Made by a program: the position numbers and the translations under genes. Source: Sinorhizobium sp. 6-70 (GTDB lineage: Bacteria > Pseudomonadota > Alphaproteobacteria > Rhizobiales > Rhizobiaceae). Taken from it: a DNA stretch of 64,000 nucleotides. Where the stretch lies: contig NZ_JASKLS010000003.1 of the NCBI RefSeq assembly GCF_030124375.1, positions 168,052-232,051 on the forward strand. The letters run 5' to 3'. Below, piece by piece: positions 1 to 8,483 of the stretch (positions are counted from its first letter, which is position 1; each line of letters begins with the position of its first letter). Below the pieces are notes generated by a model. That model was not told the DNA's origin and did not search any database. It saw only the letters and a list, made by a program, of their open reading frames with translations.

Positions 1-409
1 GAATGAGCGTCACGTGATAGGGGATCATCAGCGTCCCCAGCATGATCGCGAACCAGAAATTGCGTCCGGCGAAGCGAAGACGCGCGAAGGCGTAGGCCGC
101 GAGCGAACAGGCGACGACGTTGCCGATCACGGTCAGCACTGCCACGACGAGTGAATTCCAGAAGAAGCGACCGAAGCTGACGTCGAGGCCGAACCAACCG
201 CGCAAATAGGAAGCGACATCGATCGATGACGGCCAGAGCGAGGTCGAGGCGAAGATCTCATCCTCTGGCCTGACCGACGCGGAAATCATCCACAGCAGTG
301 GGTAGAGCATCGCGATTGACGCGGCGATCAGGCCGGCGTGGACGAGAACCGATCCCAAGGGGCCGCGGCGGCCGAGTGGTGCCGATGGTGGGGCGGTTAC
401 GGAGCTCAT
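1..409 (-). CDS. CUT1 sugar ABC transporter permease, MalG-type (partial, C-terminus beyond window)
   Basis: Inner-membrane permease subunit of a carbohydrate importer. Translating the minus strand from the ATG at 407-409 gives a start MSSVTAPPSAPLGRR, a first membrane segment containing YPLLWMISASVRP, the typical MalG-like periplasmic loop, and the FFWNSLVVAVLTV segment that opens the permease core. The frame stays open to base 1, so about 136 residues are visible and the EAA loop that contacts the ATPase lies outside the window. It starts 8 bp after the stop of the neighbouring MalF-type permease, so the two are co-transcribed with the binding protein. No ATPase gene for this importer is visible; it may lie further left or be shared. 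Confidence 0.88.
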   Translation of the reverse strand, partial: MSSVTAPPSAPLGRRGPLGSVLVHAGLIAASIAMLYPLLWMISASVRPEDEIFASTSLWPSSIDVASYLRGWFGLDVSFGRFFWNSLVVAVLTVIGNVVACSLAAYAFARLRFAGRNFWFAIMLGTLMIPYHVTLI

Positions 410-416
410 GATCGCG

Positions 417-1373
417 TCAGTCATCGTAATGCACCCAGTAGCGAGAGGTCAGGAAGGAAAAGGCGGTGAAGAGCGCGATGATCAGCACCAGGATCCAGGC
501 CAGGGCCGAGGCATAGCCCATGCGGAAGTTGCCAAAGGCTTCCTGATAGAGATAGAGCGTGTAGAAGAGCGTCGAGTTGATCGGTCCGCCGGTGCCGCCG
601 GAAATGATGAAGGCCGGGGTAAACGCCTTGAAGGCGTCGATCGTTTGTACCACCGCATTGAAGAAGATGACCGGGGTCAGGAGCGGCAGTGTGATCTTGT
701 AGAACTGCCGGAACTTCGACGCGCCGTCGAGGCTTGCGGCCTCATACATATCGGTGGGGATCTGGCGAAGACCGGCAAGGAAGATGATCATCGGCGAGCC
801 GAACTGCCACACGCTCAAGACGACGAGCGTCCAGATCGCGTAGTTCGGATGCGAGATCCAGCTCGGACCCTCGATGCCGAACTGGGCAAGCAGGCTGTTG
901 ATGAGGCCGTCGCCGGCAAAGAGCTGTCGCCAGAGCACGGCGATCGCGACGCTGCCGCCGAGCAGCGAAGGCAGATAGAAGATCGCGCGATAGACGGTGA
1001 GGCCCCGGACGCCGCGATCGAGGAGGATGGCAACAAGCAGTGCGAAGCTGAGCTTGAAGGGTACCGAAAGCACCACATAGAGGAAGGTCACCTGCATCGC
1101 GGCGGCGAATTTCGGATCGGCTGTCGCGATGCGGACGTAATTGGCGGTCCCGACCCATTCCGGCGCGCGGATCAGGTCGAAGCTCGTAAAGGAGAGATAG
1201 AGCGAGGCGATCGCAGGCCCGAGCGTCAGGCCGAAAAAGCCGATGAGCCACGGCAACAGGAACATGTAGCCGGCTCCGTGCTTCGCCCAGATGGAGGCCC
1301 ATCGGCCCTGTGCGGCGGGGCGCGCCTGGACGCCCCCACCGACGACGACAGCGGAATCCTGCACGGCCGCCAT
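417..1373 (-). CDS. CUT1 sugar ABC transporter permease, MalF/UgpA-type
   Basis: First permease of the sugar importer, 318 residues, the usual length for the family. Six hydrophobic segments are apparent, starting at GYMFLLPWLIGFFGLTLGP, and the cytoplasmic EAA loop reads EAASLDGASKFRQFYKITLP at about residues 212-231. Its ATG follows the binding-protein stop by 4 bp. The AGGAG run abuts the ATG, which is too close for good initiation, so a slightly downstream start is possible. It forms an operon with the binding protein upstream and the second permease downstream. Substrate cannot be read from the permease; the neighbouring catabolic genes suggest an unusual sugar or sugar derivative. Confidence 0.92.
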   Translation of the reverse strand: MAAVQDSAVVVGGGVQARPAAQGRWASIWAKHGAGYMFLLPWLIGFFGLTLGPAIASLYLSFTSFDLIRAPEWVGTANYVRIATADPKFAAAMQVTFLYVVLSVPFKLSFALLVAILLDRGVRGLTVYRAIFYLPSLLGGSVAIAVLWRQLFAGDGLINSLLAQFGIEGPSWISHPNYAIWTLVVLSVWQFGSPMIIFLAGLRQIPTDMYEAASLDGASKFRQFYKITLPLLTPVIFFNAVVQTIDAFKAFTPAFIISGGTGGPINSTLFYTLYLYQEAFGNFRMGYASALAWILVLIIALFTAFSFLTSRYWVHYDD

Positions 1374-1377
1374 CTCC

Positions 1378-2664
1378 TTAGCCTCGCGACAGGATCTGTG
1401 TGACCTCGTCTACCAGCGTCTCGCCGCCCTGCTTGGCGTCGAGCTGGCCGAAGGCCACCTGCTCGGCCACCCTGCGCAGAGCCAGCTCCGCCTCGCCGGC
1501 GCCCGATGGCGGCGGCGGCGGCAGATCGCCGGCGAGCGCTCCGAGCCCGGAGACATATTCGAGTGCTGCTCGCCCGAGGTCATCGAGCGACGGCGCGAGC
1601 GCCTCGCGCACGGAGGCCGATTCCGGCACGCCGCGTTCGACGCCGAGGATCTTGGCCGCTTCCGGATCCTTGACGAAGAAGTTGACATATTTTGCGCCGA
1701 GTTCCGGATCGCTGGTCTTGGCCGATACCGAGAAGAACATCGATGGCTTGCGGTAATGTCCGCCCTTGGCATCCTTGCTGATCAGCGCATGGCTGCTCAG
1801 CACGATCTTGTCTTTGTTGATCGCCTGATAGCCGACGAGCTGGTTGGAATGGGCATAGGACGTCGCCGCCTTTCCAAGCGACAACGGGCTTGTCTCGATA
1901 TTGAACTGATCGAGCGCCTGTATGTCCGCCGGCACGCAAGCCTTGTCCTCGCGCATCTTCTGCCACATGGCAAACCATTCGGCCCCGTCGTTCGCGTCAT
2001 AGGCGATCTTGCCGTCTGCGGTGAAGAGGGCCTTGCCGCGCTGGCGGAGCCAGTTCTCAAGGAGCGGCTCCACGCCGCTGCCGTCCGAGAGGCCGTAATA
2101 GCCCTTGCGCTTGCCGGCCTTGGTGATCTCGAGACCCATGCGGGCGAGCTCGTCCCAGGTCGTGGACGGCGTCGGCAAGTCGACGCCGGCTTCCTCGAAG
2201 GCGACCGTGTTGACCATCATCGCCGTCGAGTTGGCGCCGAGGCTGATGCCGTAGAGCTTGCCGTCGACGCTGCCGCCCTTGATCTGCACCTGGTCGAAAT
2301 CCTCGACCTTCAGCACCGAGCCGAGATAGCTGTCGAGCGGCGCGAGCGCGCCGCGCCGGGCATATTCGACGATATAGCGGTAATCCATCTGGATGACGTC
2401 GGGGGCGTTGCCCCCTGCGACCTGGGTCGCAAGGCGCGGCCAGTAGTCGCTCCAGCCGAGGAATTCGCCGTTGATGGCAACCCCGGGATTGGCCGTCTTG
2501 AAAAGCTCGCTGACCTTGTTGGTGCGGTCGGCGCGGGTCTGCGATCCCCACCAGAGCAGGCGCAGCCGCGTCTCCTGCGAAAAAGCGTGCGGCGCGAACG
2601 CTGCATATGAAAGAAGTGCTGCTCCTCCTGCAAGCACACTGCGTCTGCTGATCTTCTGCGTCAT
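1378..2664 (-). CDS. Extracellular sugar-binding protein of CUT1 ABC importer
   Basis: Periplasmic solute-binding protein (family 1) delivering sugar to the two permeases that follow. The start at 2664 is chosen because GGAGGAAGCA precedes it; an upstream ATG at 2709 lacks such a site. The N-terminus MTQKISRRSVLAGGAAL carries an SRRSVL twin-arginine-like signal followed by a hydrophobic stretch and an A-F-S region, so export may be by Tat. The mature part begins RLRLLWWGSQTRADR, a typical family 1 first strand. About 428 residues, normal length. First gene of the leftward operon; its promoter and a TetR-type operator lie at 2739-2783. Confidence 0.92.
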   Translation of the reverse strand: MTQKISRRSVLAGGAALLSYAAFAPHAFSQETRLRLLWWGSQTRADRTNKVSELFKTANPGVAINGEFLGWSDYWPRLATQVAGGNAPDVIQMDYRYIVEYARRGALAPLDSYLGSVLKVEDFDQVQIKGGSVDGKLYGISLGANSTAMMVNTVAFEEAGVDLPTPSTTWDELARMGLEITKAGKRKGYYGLSDGSGVEPLLENWLRQRGKALFTADGKIAYDANDGAEWFAMWQKMREDKACVPADIQALDQFNIETSPLSLGKAATSYAHSNQLVGYQAINKDKIVLSSHALISKDAKGGHYRKPSMFFSVSAKTSDPELGAKYVNFFVKDPEAAKILGVERGVPESASVREALAPSLDDLGRAALEYVSGLGALAGDLPPPPPSGAGEAELALRRVAEQVAFGQLDAKQGGETLVDEVTQILSRG

Positions 2665-2738
2665 TGCTTCCTCCTCCCTCGGGAGCGCCTCCACAACGCT
2701 CCGTGTCATCGTCGTCTTGTTGAGTCCTCTTGCAATAA

Positions 2739-2783
2739 ATAACTAATTGGTTACAAACTAGGGGCAAGCAAAGATCGTGTCAA
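2739..2783 (-). promoter_or_regulatory. Promoter and probable TetR operator of the sugar importer operon
   Basis: On the minus strand TTGACA (2778-2783), a 17-bp spacer and TAGTTT (2755-2760) form a sigma-70-like promoter. Directly after the -10 sits GTAACCAATTAGTTAT (2739-2754), an inverted repeat GTAAC-N6-GTTAY. The same motif, in the same place relative to its promoter, precedes the rightward catabolic operon (3608-3623). The TetR gene lies between the two, so it is the natural candidate to bind both. Sites are seen; binding is inferred. Confidence 0.65.
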
Positions 2784-2875
2784 GCAGTTGTGTGAAGTGC
2801 TGTCATTATCTTGTAAACTTTCTTTACGATGTCGCATCGAATGCCGCCGAAGGCAAGAGGTGCCGGAGGTGATGT

Positions 2876-3553
2876 ATGGAGAAGCCGCAAGCGGGCGCGA
2901 GAGGAAGGAATGGCAACGGCGGGCGCGCTGAACGTTCCGCGCAGCGCGATCCCGAGCGGACGCGCGCATCCATCCTCGCAGCCGCCACACAGGAGTTCGC
3001 GGAAAACGGCATGGGCGGGGCGCGGGTCGACGCCATCGCCGAACGCGCCGGCATCAACAAGCGCATGCTCTATCATTACTTCGGTGACAAGGAGCAGCTC
3101 TACCTCGCCGTCCTGGAGGAGGCCTATATCGGCATAAGAACGGCGGAAAAATCGATAAATCTCAGTGACTTGGAACCGGAGCAGGGCATCGCCGAGCTGG
3201 CGATGTTCACGTGGAGATACTTCCTGGAGCACCCGGAGTTCCTCAGTCTCCTCGGTACCGAAAACCTGCATCGTGCCCGGTGGCTGCGGCAATCGACCCG
3301 TCTCAAGGAGCTGCATTCGCAACTCATGGGCAAGCTGTCCGAGTTGCTCGACCGGGGTCGCGCAAAAGGCCTCTTCCGGGAGGATGTCGACCCGTTGCAC
3401 CTCTATCTGACGATGGCTGCACTCGGTTATTTCTATCTCTCGAACCAGTACACGCTCTCGACGATCTTCGGCCGCGATCTCGCTGAACGACCCAATCTCG
3501 AGGGCTGGGAGCGTCACATCGTTCATGTGACTCTGGCTTCGATCAGGCGCTGA
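2876..3553 (+). CDS. TetR/AcrR family transcriptional regulator
   Basis: Probable local repressor of the surrounding sugar genes, 225 residues. The N-terminal helix-turn-helix is clear at about residues 22-70: RTRASILAAATQEFAENG, then ARVDAIAERAGINKRMLYHYF, the canonical TetR recognition helix. The C-terminal ligand domain resembles TetR_C types found with CerR/RutR-like regulators. A strong Shine-Dalgarno, GGAGGTGAT, precedes the ATG. It stands alone between the leftward importer operon and the rightward catabolic operon; both of those promoters carry a shared 16-bp palindrome, while no equally good copy is seen before the regulator itself. Confidence 0.93.
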   Translation: MEKPQAGARGRNGNGGRAERSAQRDPERTRASILAAATQEFAENGMGGARVDAIAERAGINKRMLYHYFGDKEQLYLAVLEEAYIGIRTAEKSINLSDLEPEQGIAELAMFTWRYFLEHPEFLSLLGTENLHRARWLRQSTRLKELHSQLMGKLSELLDRGRAKGLFREDVDPLHLYLTMAALGYFYLSNQYTLSTIFGRDLAERPNLEGWERHIVHVTLASIRR

Positions 3554-3577
3554 ATCGTCGACATGTCGTTTTTTTTG

Positions 3578-3623
3578 TTGACAGGTGTGCTTTTTGTCTG
3601 CAACAAAGTAACTGTTTAGTTAC
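3578..3623 (+). promoter_or_regulatory. Promoter and probable TetR operator of the sugar catabolic operon
   Basis: TTGACA at 3578-3583, a 17-bp spacer and a weak -10 (CAACAA, 3601-3606) are followed after one base by GTAACTGTTTAGTTAC (3608-3623). This is a perfect GTAAC-N6-GTTAC inverted repeat sharing TTAGTTA with the site at 2739-2754. The position just downstream of the -10 suits repression. Upstream, CGACATGTCG followed by eight T (3559-3576) may be a weak end signal for the regulator transcript. Confidence 0.62.
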
Positions 3624-3675
3624 TGGCTTGGGAGGGCTGGTCCTTTCCCACGAGGCCTCGCAGGGAGGAGACCGC

Positions 3676-4824
3676 ATGCCACGTTTGGGTATCATATTGC
3701 ACGGCGTCACCGGGCGGATGGGCTACAACCAGCACCTGGTGCGCTCGATACTGGCCATTCGCGATCAGGGCGGGATCGTGCTCAAGTCGGGCGAGCGGCT
3801 GGAGATCGACCCGATCATCGTCGGCCGCAACCGAGACAAGATGGAGCAACTGGCGAAGCGTCACAACATTGCTCGCTGGTCTACCGACCTCGACGCGGCG
3901 CTTGCCGATCGGAACGACCAGATCTTTTTCGACGCCGGCACGACGCTGATGCGCGCCGAACTCATCGGCAGGGCGCTGGACGCCGGCAAGCACGTCTACT
4001 GCGAAAAACCGGTCTCCGACGACTTGCGAACGGCGGTGAAGCTGGCGCGAAAGGCGCGCGCCTCCGGGCTCAAGCACGGCGTCGTCCAGGACAAGCTGTT
4101 CCTGCCCGGGCTCCGCAAACTGGCTCTGCTCAGGGACTCCGGCTTCTTCGGAAAGATCCTCTCGGTGCGTGGCGAGTTCGGTTACTGGGTCTTTGAAGGC
4201 GACTGGGGCGTGCCCGCCCAGCGCCCCTCCTGGAATTATCGCAAGGGTGACGGCGGTGGCATCATTCTCGACATGCTCTGCCACTGGCGCTACGTGATGG
4301 ACAACCTTTTCGGCGAGGTCCGCGCCGTCTCCTGCCTCGGCGCGACCCATATTCCAAGCCGCGTCGACGAACAGGGCCGGACCTATGACTGCGACACGGA
4401 CGATGCGGCCTATGCAACCTTCGAGCTCGAAGGCGGCATCATCGCGCAGATCAATTCCTCCTGGACCGTGCGCGTGCGCCGCGACGATCTTGTGACCTTC
4501 CAGGTCGACGGAACGCACGGCTCGGCCGTCGCCGGCCTGACGAAATGCTGGACCCAGCACCGCGTCAACACGCCGAAGCCGGTCTGGAACCCGGACCAGC
4601 CGCAGACCATCGATTTCTACAAGACCTGGGACGAGGTGCCGGACACGCAGGTCTTCGACAATGGCTTCAAGGCGCAATGGGAGATGTTCCTGCGCCATGT
4701 GGCCGAGGGCGGTCCCTGGCCCTATGGGCTCGAGGCCGGCGCCAAGGGCGTGCAGCTTGCCGAGCTGGGACTGAAATCCTGGGCCGAGCGCCGCTGGCTC
4801 GATGTGCCGGAACTGGAGTTTTGA
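3676..4824 (+). CDS. Gfo/Idh/MocA family NAD(P)-dependent oxidoreductase
   Basis: Cytoplasmic sugar or polyol dehydrogenase-like protein, about 382 residues. The start at 3676 follows GGGAGGAGACCGC; an upstream ATG at 3628 has no ribosome site. The N-terminal Rossmann fold begins LGIILHGVTGRMG, and the family's EKP motif appears as VYCEKPVSDD near residue 115. The C-terminal substrate domain contains the DMLCHWRY segment where Gfo/Idh enzymes place their catalytic His. First gene of a rightward run with 3-bp spacing to the next. The glycine loop is GVTGRMG rather than the usual GxGxxG, which may point to a divergent subfamily. Substrate unknown. Confidence 0.9.
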   Translation: MPRLGIILHGVTGRMGYNQHLVRSILAIRDQGGIVLKSGERLEIDPIIVGRNRDKMEQLAKRHNIARWSTDLDAALADRNDQIFFDAGTTLMRAELIGRALDAGKHVYCEKPVSDDLRTAVKLARKARASGLKHGVVQDKLFLPGLRKLALLRDSGFFGKILSVRGEFGYWVFEGDWGVPAQRPSWNYRKGDGGGIILDMLCHWRYVMDNLFGEVRAVSCLGATHIPSRVDEQGRTYDCDTDDAAYATFELEGGIIAQINSSWTVRVRRDDLVTFQVDGTHGSAVAGLTKCWTQHRVNTPKPVWNPDQPQTIDFYKTWDEVPDTQVFDNGFKAQWEMFLRHVAEGGPWPYGLEAGAKGVQLAELGLKSWAERRWLDVPELEF

Positions 4825-4827
4825 GCC

Positions 4828-5991
4828 ATGACCAGCATCGATCTCCCTCTTGAAGACCAGCTCGCCCGTTACGAACTGACGGGCCGGCCGGTCCCCCTTA
4901 AGCAACGCGAGGCGGCCGCCTTTTCCAGGGTCGCCTTTGCGGCGGCGCATGTCGTCGCTGATCCGTTTGCGGACAATGATCCATGGCTGACACCGGCGAT
5001 TGATTGGGAGCGCACGCTCGCATTTCGCCACCGCCTCTGGGATCTCGGCCTCGGCGTCGCCGAAGCGATGGATACGGCTCAGCGTGGCATGGGCCTCGGC
5101 TGGCCGGAAGCACGCGAACTCATCCACCGTGCGCTGGCCGAGGCGCGCGGGCGCTCCGGCGCGCTGATTGCCTGCGGCGCCGGCACCGATCATCTGGCGC
5201 CGGGCCCAGACGTCACGATCGACGATATTCTCAAGGCCTATGAGAGCCAGATCGAGACGATCGAAGCCGAAAACGGCCGCATCATCCTTATGGCGAGCCG
5301 GGCGCTCGCGGCGGCGGCGAAAGGGCCGGGGGACTATATCCGCGTCTACGACCGCATTCTTTCGCAGATAAAGGAGCCGGTGATCATCCATTGGCTCGGC
5401 GAGATGTTCGATCCGGCGCTCGAAGGCTATTGGGGCAATGCCGATCACATGGCGGCGATGAATACCTGCCACGCAGTCATCGAAGCGCATGCCGAAAAGG
5501 TCGATGGCATCAAGATTTCGCTGCTCTCGAAGGAAAAAGAAATCGCGATGCGCCGCCGGCTGCCGAAGGGCGTGCGCATGTATACCGGCGACGACTTCAA
5601 CTATGCCGAGCTCATCGCCGGCGACGAAAAAGGGTATTCGGACGCGCTGCTCGGCATTTTCGATGCGATCGCGCCGGTGGCGTCAGCGGCACTTGAGGCG
5701 CTCGGCGAAGGGCGCAACGGCGAATTCTTCGAGCTCCTGGAGCCGACCGTGCCGCTATCGCGCCACATTTTCAAGGCGCCGACACGCTTCTACAAGACCG
5801 GAGTCGTCTTCCTTGCCTATCTGAACGGCCTGCAGGATCATTTCGTGATGATCGGCGGGCAACAGAGCGCGCGTTCGCTTGCCCATCTCGCCGAGCTCTT
5901 CCGTCTGGCGGACAGGGCCGGCGCTCTTGCCGATCCGGAACTAGCCGTCTCGCGCATGCGGCGCGTTCTCGCCGTCCACGGCATCAACTGA
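4828..5991 (+). CDS. DUF993 family protein, dihydrodipicolinate synthase-like
   Basis: A 387-residue protein that I recognise as the DUF993 group, annotated as distant relatives of the DapA/N-acetylneuraminate lyase TIM barrel. Supporting segments are GLGVAEAMDTAQRGMGLGW near the N-terminus, PVIIHWLGEMFDPALEGYW mid-protein, and DGIKISLLSKEKE, where the Lys lies where class I aldolases form a Schiff base. It starts 3 bp after the upstream oxidoreductase and ends 7 bp before the enolase-like gene, so it belongs to one transcript. A retro-aldol or dehydration step on an oxidised sugar is plausible but not shown by the sequence. Confidence 0.82.
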   Translation: MTSIDLPLEDQLARYELTGRPVPLKQREAAAFSRVAFAAAHVVADPFADNDPWLTPAIDWERTLAFRHRLWDLGLGVAEAMDTAQRGMGLGWPEARELIHRALAEARGRSGALIACGAGTDHLAPGPDVTIDDILKAYESQIETIEAENGRIILMASRALAAAAKGPGDYIRVYDRILSQIKEPVIIHWLGEMFDPALEGYWGNADHMAAMNTCHAVIEAHAEKVDGIKISLLSKEKEIAMRRRLPKGVRMYTGDDFNYAELIAGDEKGYSDALLGIFDAIAPVASAALEALGEGRNGEFFELLEPTVPLSRHIFKAPTRFYKTGVVFLAYLNGLQDHFVMIGGQQSARSLAHLAELFRLADRAGALADPELAVSRMRRVLAVHGIN

Positions 5992-5998
5992 GGCCGCC

Positions 5999-7417
5999 AT
6001 GACCGAGGCTCCCGTCGTCAGGCTCATCGAGGCGGACATTTTCGAGCGGCAGGTTGGCTTCCGCTTCCCATTCCGATTCGGGGCGGCGCGCGTCGAAAGC
6101 GCGCCGCAGGCTTTCGTCCGGGTGAGCATTGCGGACGAAAGCGGCCATGAGGCCGCCGGCTGGTCGGCCGAAATGATGATGCCGAAATGGTTCGACAAGA
6201 ACCCGGCTCTTTCGCCGGACGACAATGTCGCGCAGCTTCGCGCGTCGCTACATCTGGCGATCGAAGTGTTGCAGGCGGCTGGCGCAAAGACGCCCTTCGG
6301 GCTGCATGCGGCAGCCGAGGCCGATCACCACCGGGCGGCTGCGAGCCAAGGTCTCCCGCCGCTGGTGGCGTCTTACGGCCTGGCGCTTATCGATCGCGCC
6401 GTCATCGATGCCGTGTGCCGGATGAAAGGCGCAAGTGCGGCCGACGCCGTCCGGCATGATCTGTTTGGCATCACCAACGCCACCGCGCCGGACCTTGCCG
6501 GCTTCGATCTCGCAGGCTTTTTCTCACGCCTGGAGCCTTCGCCGCGGCTTGCGGTGCGCCATACCATCGGGCTCGCCGATGCGTTGACCGCCGCCGAACT
6601 CGCGTCGGAGCAGCGGCTCGAGGACGGTCTGCCGCAGACGCTGGAAGGGGTGATTGCCGCCTACGGCCACCGCTATTTCAAGATCAAGGTTTCCGGACGC
6701 CCCGTCGAGGACCTGGAGCGCCTGATGGCTATCGCCGCGGTGCTCGATCGCACCATCGACGGCTATCGGGCGACGCTCGACGGCAACGAACAGTTCGAAA
6801 GCGCCGATGCGGCGGCCGACCTCCTCGATCGCCTGCAGAAGGAACCGCGCCTTTCCAGACTGCGCCGATCCCTTCTCTTCTTCGAGCAGCCGATCGCGCG
6901 CGCCGAGGCGCTGTCGAAATCGGTCGCCGCGCTTGCTGAGCGCATGCCGCTCGAAATCGACGAGTCCGACGGCGATATCGGCGCATTCCCGCGGGCACGC
7001 GAACTCGGCTATGCCGGCATCTCGTCGAAATCCTGCAAGGGTTTCTACCGGGCGCTGATCAACCGCGCTCGTGTCGAGAAATGGAACCGCGAGGCGGGTT
7101 CGTCGCAGTATTTCATGTCCGCCGAGGACCTGACGACCCAATCGGGTCTGGCGCTCCAGCAGGACCTCGTTCTGGCGGCGCTTGTCGGCACCGGCCATGT
7201 CGAGCGCAACGGTCATCATTACGTCGACGGCATGGCGCAGGCCCCGACGGGCGAGCAGGCGTCCTATCTGGCCGCTCATCCCGATCTTTATGACGGAGCG
7301 TCCGGACGGGCGCGGCTCGTAATCAAAGGGGGTGAGCTCAATTTTGGAAGCGCGTTAAGAGCGATCGGCCTCGGTTCGTTGGTCGAGCCGGACTGGGCGT
7401 CAATGACGGCGCGCTAG
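5999..7417 (+). CDS. Enolase-superfamily (mandelate racemase/muconate lactonizing-like) protein
   Basis: 472-residue protein with enolase-superfamily barrel features: YFKIKVSGRPVEDLERLMAI near residue 225 (KxK-like catalytic strand), then DGNEQFE, FFEQPIAR and EIDESDGDIGAF, which match the order of metal ligands Asp, Glu and Glu/Asp at the ends of successive strands. It is longer than typical members (about 380), with an insertion in the N-terminal capping domain. Third gene of the catabolic run. A dehydratase or epimerase acting on an acid sugar fits the neighbourhood, but the reaction cannot be fixed. The stop codon overlaps the first base of a palindromic repeat at 7417-7466. Confidence 0.8.
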   Translation: MTEAPVVRLIEADIFERQVGFRFPFRFGAARVESAPQAFVRVSIADESGHEAAGWSAEMMMPKWFDKNPALSPDDNVAQLRASLHLAIEVLQAAGAKTPFGLHAAAEADHHRAAASQGLPPLVASYGLALIDRAVIDAVCRMKGASAADAVRHDLFGITNATAPDLAGFDLAGFFSRLEPSPRLAVRHTIGLADALTAAELASEQRLEDGLPQTLEGVIAAYGHRYFKIKVSGRPVEDLERLMAIAAVLDRTIDGYRATLDGNEQFESADAAADLLDRLQKEPRLSRLRRSLLFFEQPIARAEALSKSVAALAERMPLEIDESDGDIGAFPRARELGYAGISSKSCKGFYRALINRARVEKWNREAGSSQYFMSAEDLTTQSGLALQQDLVLAALVGTGHVERNGHHYVDGMAQAPTGEQASYLAAHPDLYDGASGRARLVIKGGELNFGSALRAIGLGSLVEPDWASMTAR

Positions 7418-7466
7418 TGCATGTCGCCCAAAAGTGTGCAGCGGTTTTTGGCACAACGACATGCAC
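7417..7466. repeat. Rhizobial intergenic palindrome (GTGCATGTCG family)
   Basis: A 50-bp inverted repeat with arms GTGCATGTCG (7417-7426) and CGACATGCAC (7457-7466), capable of forming a long hairpin in the message between the enolase-like and epimerase genes. I recognise this arm sequence as an intergenic repeat common in rhizobial genomes, distinct from the RIME1 type seen elsewhere here. It could tune downstream expression or protect the upstream mRNA end. Confidence 0.7.
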
Positions 7467-7492
7467 AAAACGAAATCTGGGAGGAGAACATC

Positions 7493-8317
7493 ATGCAGGT
7501 CGAGGGGCTTTCCATCAATCTGGCGACGATCCGCGAGCAATGCGGCTTTGCGGAGGCCGTGGATCTCTGCTTGAAACACGGCATCACGGCGATCGCTCCC
7601 TGGCGCGATCAGGTGGCGGCGGTCGGGCTCGATGAGGCGGTCCGCATCGTCAAGTCCAACGGATTGAAGCTGACCGGTCTCTGCCGTGGCGGTTTCTTCC
7701 CGGCGGCAGACACAGCGGGGCGAGAGAAGGCCATCGACGACAATAGACGCGCGATCGACGAGGCGGCCGCGCTTGGCGCCGACTGCCTGGTACTGGTCGT
7801 TGGCGGCCTGCCTGGAGGCTCGAAGAATATCGATGCCGCCCGCCGGATGGTCGAGGACGGCATCGCCACGGTGCTGCGGCATGCGGGCGCCGCCGGCGTG
7901 CCGCTTGCGATCGAGCCCCTGCATCCGATGTATGCCGCCGACCGGGCCTGCGTCAACACGCTCGGCCAGGCACTCGACATGTGTGAGGCGCTCGGCGCCG
8001 GTGTCGGGGTTGCGATCGATGTCTATCACGTCTGGTGGGATCCGGATCTCGCCAACCAGATCGCGCGGGCGGGCGAAATGAAGGCGATCCTCGCACATCA
8101 CATCTGCGACTGGCTGGTCCCGACCAGGGACATGCTGACCGATCGCGGCATGATGGGCGACGGCGTCATCGATTTGAAGGGGATCCGGCGCCGGATCGAG
8201 GCCGCCGGTTTTCACGGGGCGCAGGAGGTCGAGATCTTCTCGGCCGAAAATTGGTGGAAGCGGCCGGCCGACGAGGTGATCGCCACCTGCGTGGAGCGCT
8301 ATCGTAACTGCTGCTGA
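7493..8317 (+). CDS. Sugar phosphate isomerase/epimerase (xylose isomerase-like TIM barrel)
   Basis: About 274 residues. The ATG at 7493 is chosen because GGGAGGAGAACATC precedes it and MQVEGLSINLATIREQCGF starts a proper first strand; the open frame upstream runs through the palindromic repeat. AP endonuclease 2/IolE-like barrel signs are PLAIEPLHPMYAADR (metal Glu), GVAIDVYHVWWDPDL (metal His/Asp) and GAQEVEIFS at the C-terminal strand. Enzymes of this group isomerise, epimerise or dehydrate keto-sugars and inositols. Its place between an enolase-like protein and a Gfo/Idh protein is typical of sugar oxidation or inositol-like pathways. Confidence 0.88.
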   Translation: MQVEGLSINLATIREQCGFAEAVDLCLKHGITAIAPWRDQVAAVGLDEAVRIVKSNGLKLTGLCRGGFFPAADTAGREKAIDDNRRAIDEAAALGADCLVLVVGGLPGGSKNIDAARRMVEDGIATVLRHAGAAGVPLAIEPLHPMYAADRACVNTLGQALDMCEALGAGVGVAIDVYHVWWDPDLANQIARAGEMKAILAHHICDWLVPTRDMLTDRGMMGDGVIDLKGIRRRIEAAGFHGAQEVEIFSAENWWKRPADEVIATCVERYRNCC

Positions 8318-8375
8318 GATGGGTTGCTCGATCATGCATCTTACAAGCTGATGGCAAAAACCGGCGGGAAATACC

Positions 8376-8423
8376 TTGACGCTCCCAGAATTCAGTCACT
8401 AGCATGTATGTTGAATTTACATG
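8376..8423 (+). promoter_or_regulatory. Promoter-like site with CATGTA-N9-TACATG inverted repeat
   Basis: TTGACG (8376-8381) and TAGCAT (8400-8405), spaced 18 bp, make a possible promoter for the second Gfo/Idh gene. A perfect inverted repeat CATGTA (8403-8408) and TACATG (8418-8423) overlaps the -10. It differs from the TetR-type motif upstream, so this gene may have a second regulator. Inference only. Confidence 0.45.
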
Positions 8424-8483
8424 TTGTACTAGCCATTGCCGCCGACCGCGCGGCTTCACTCCAGACAGGATTGCGTGAGGAAG

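Noticed and set aside
3559..3576. Strong terminator after TetR gene
   Set aside because: CGACATGTCG followed by T8 looks suggestive, but the self-complementary ten bases leave a stem of only about three pairs.
3616..5490. 624-codon open frame on the minus strand
   Set aside because: Mirror of the Gfo/Idh and DUF993 genes; composition is Arg/Ala-rich with no family features, a common high-GC antisense artefact.
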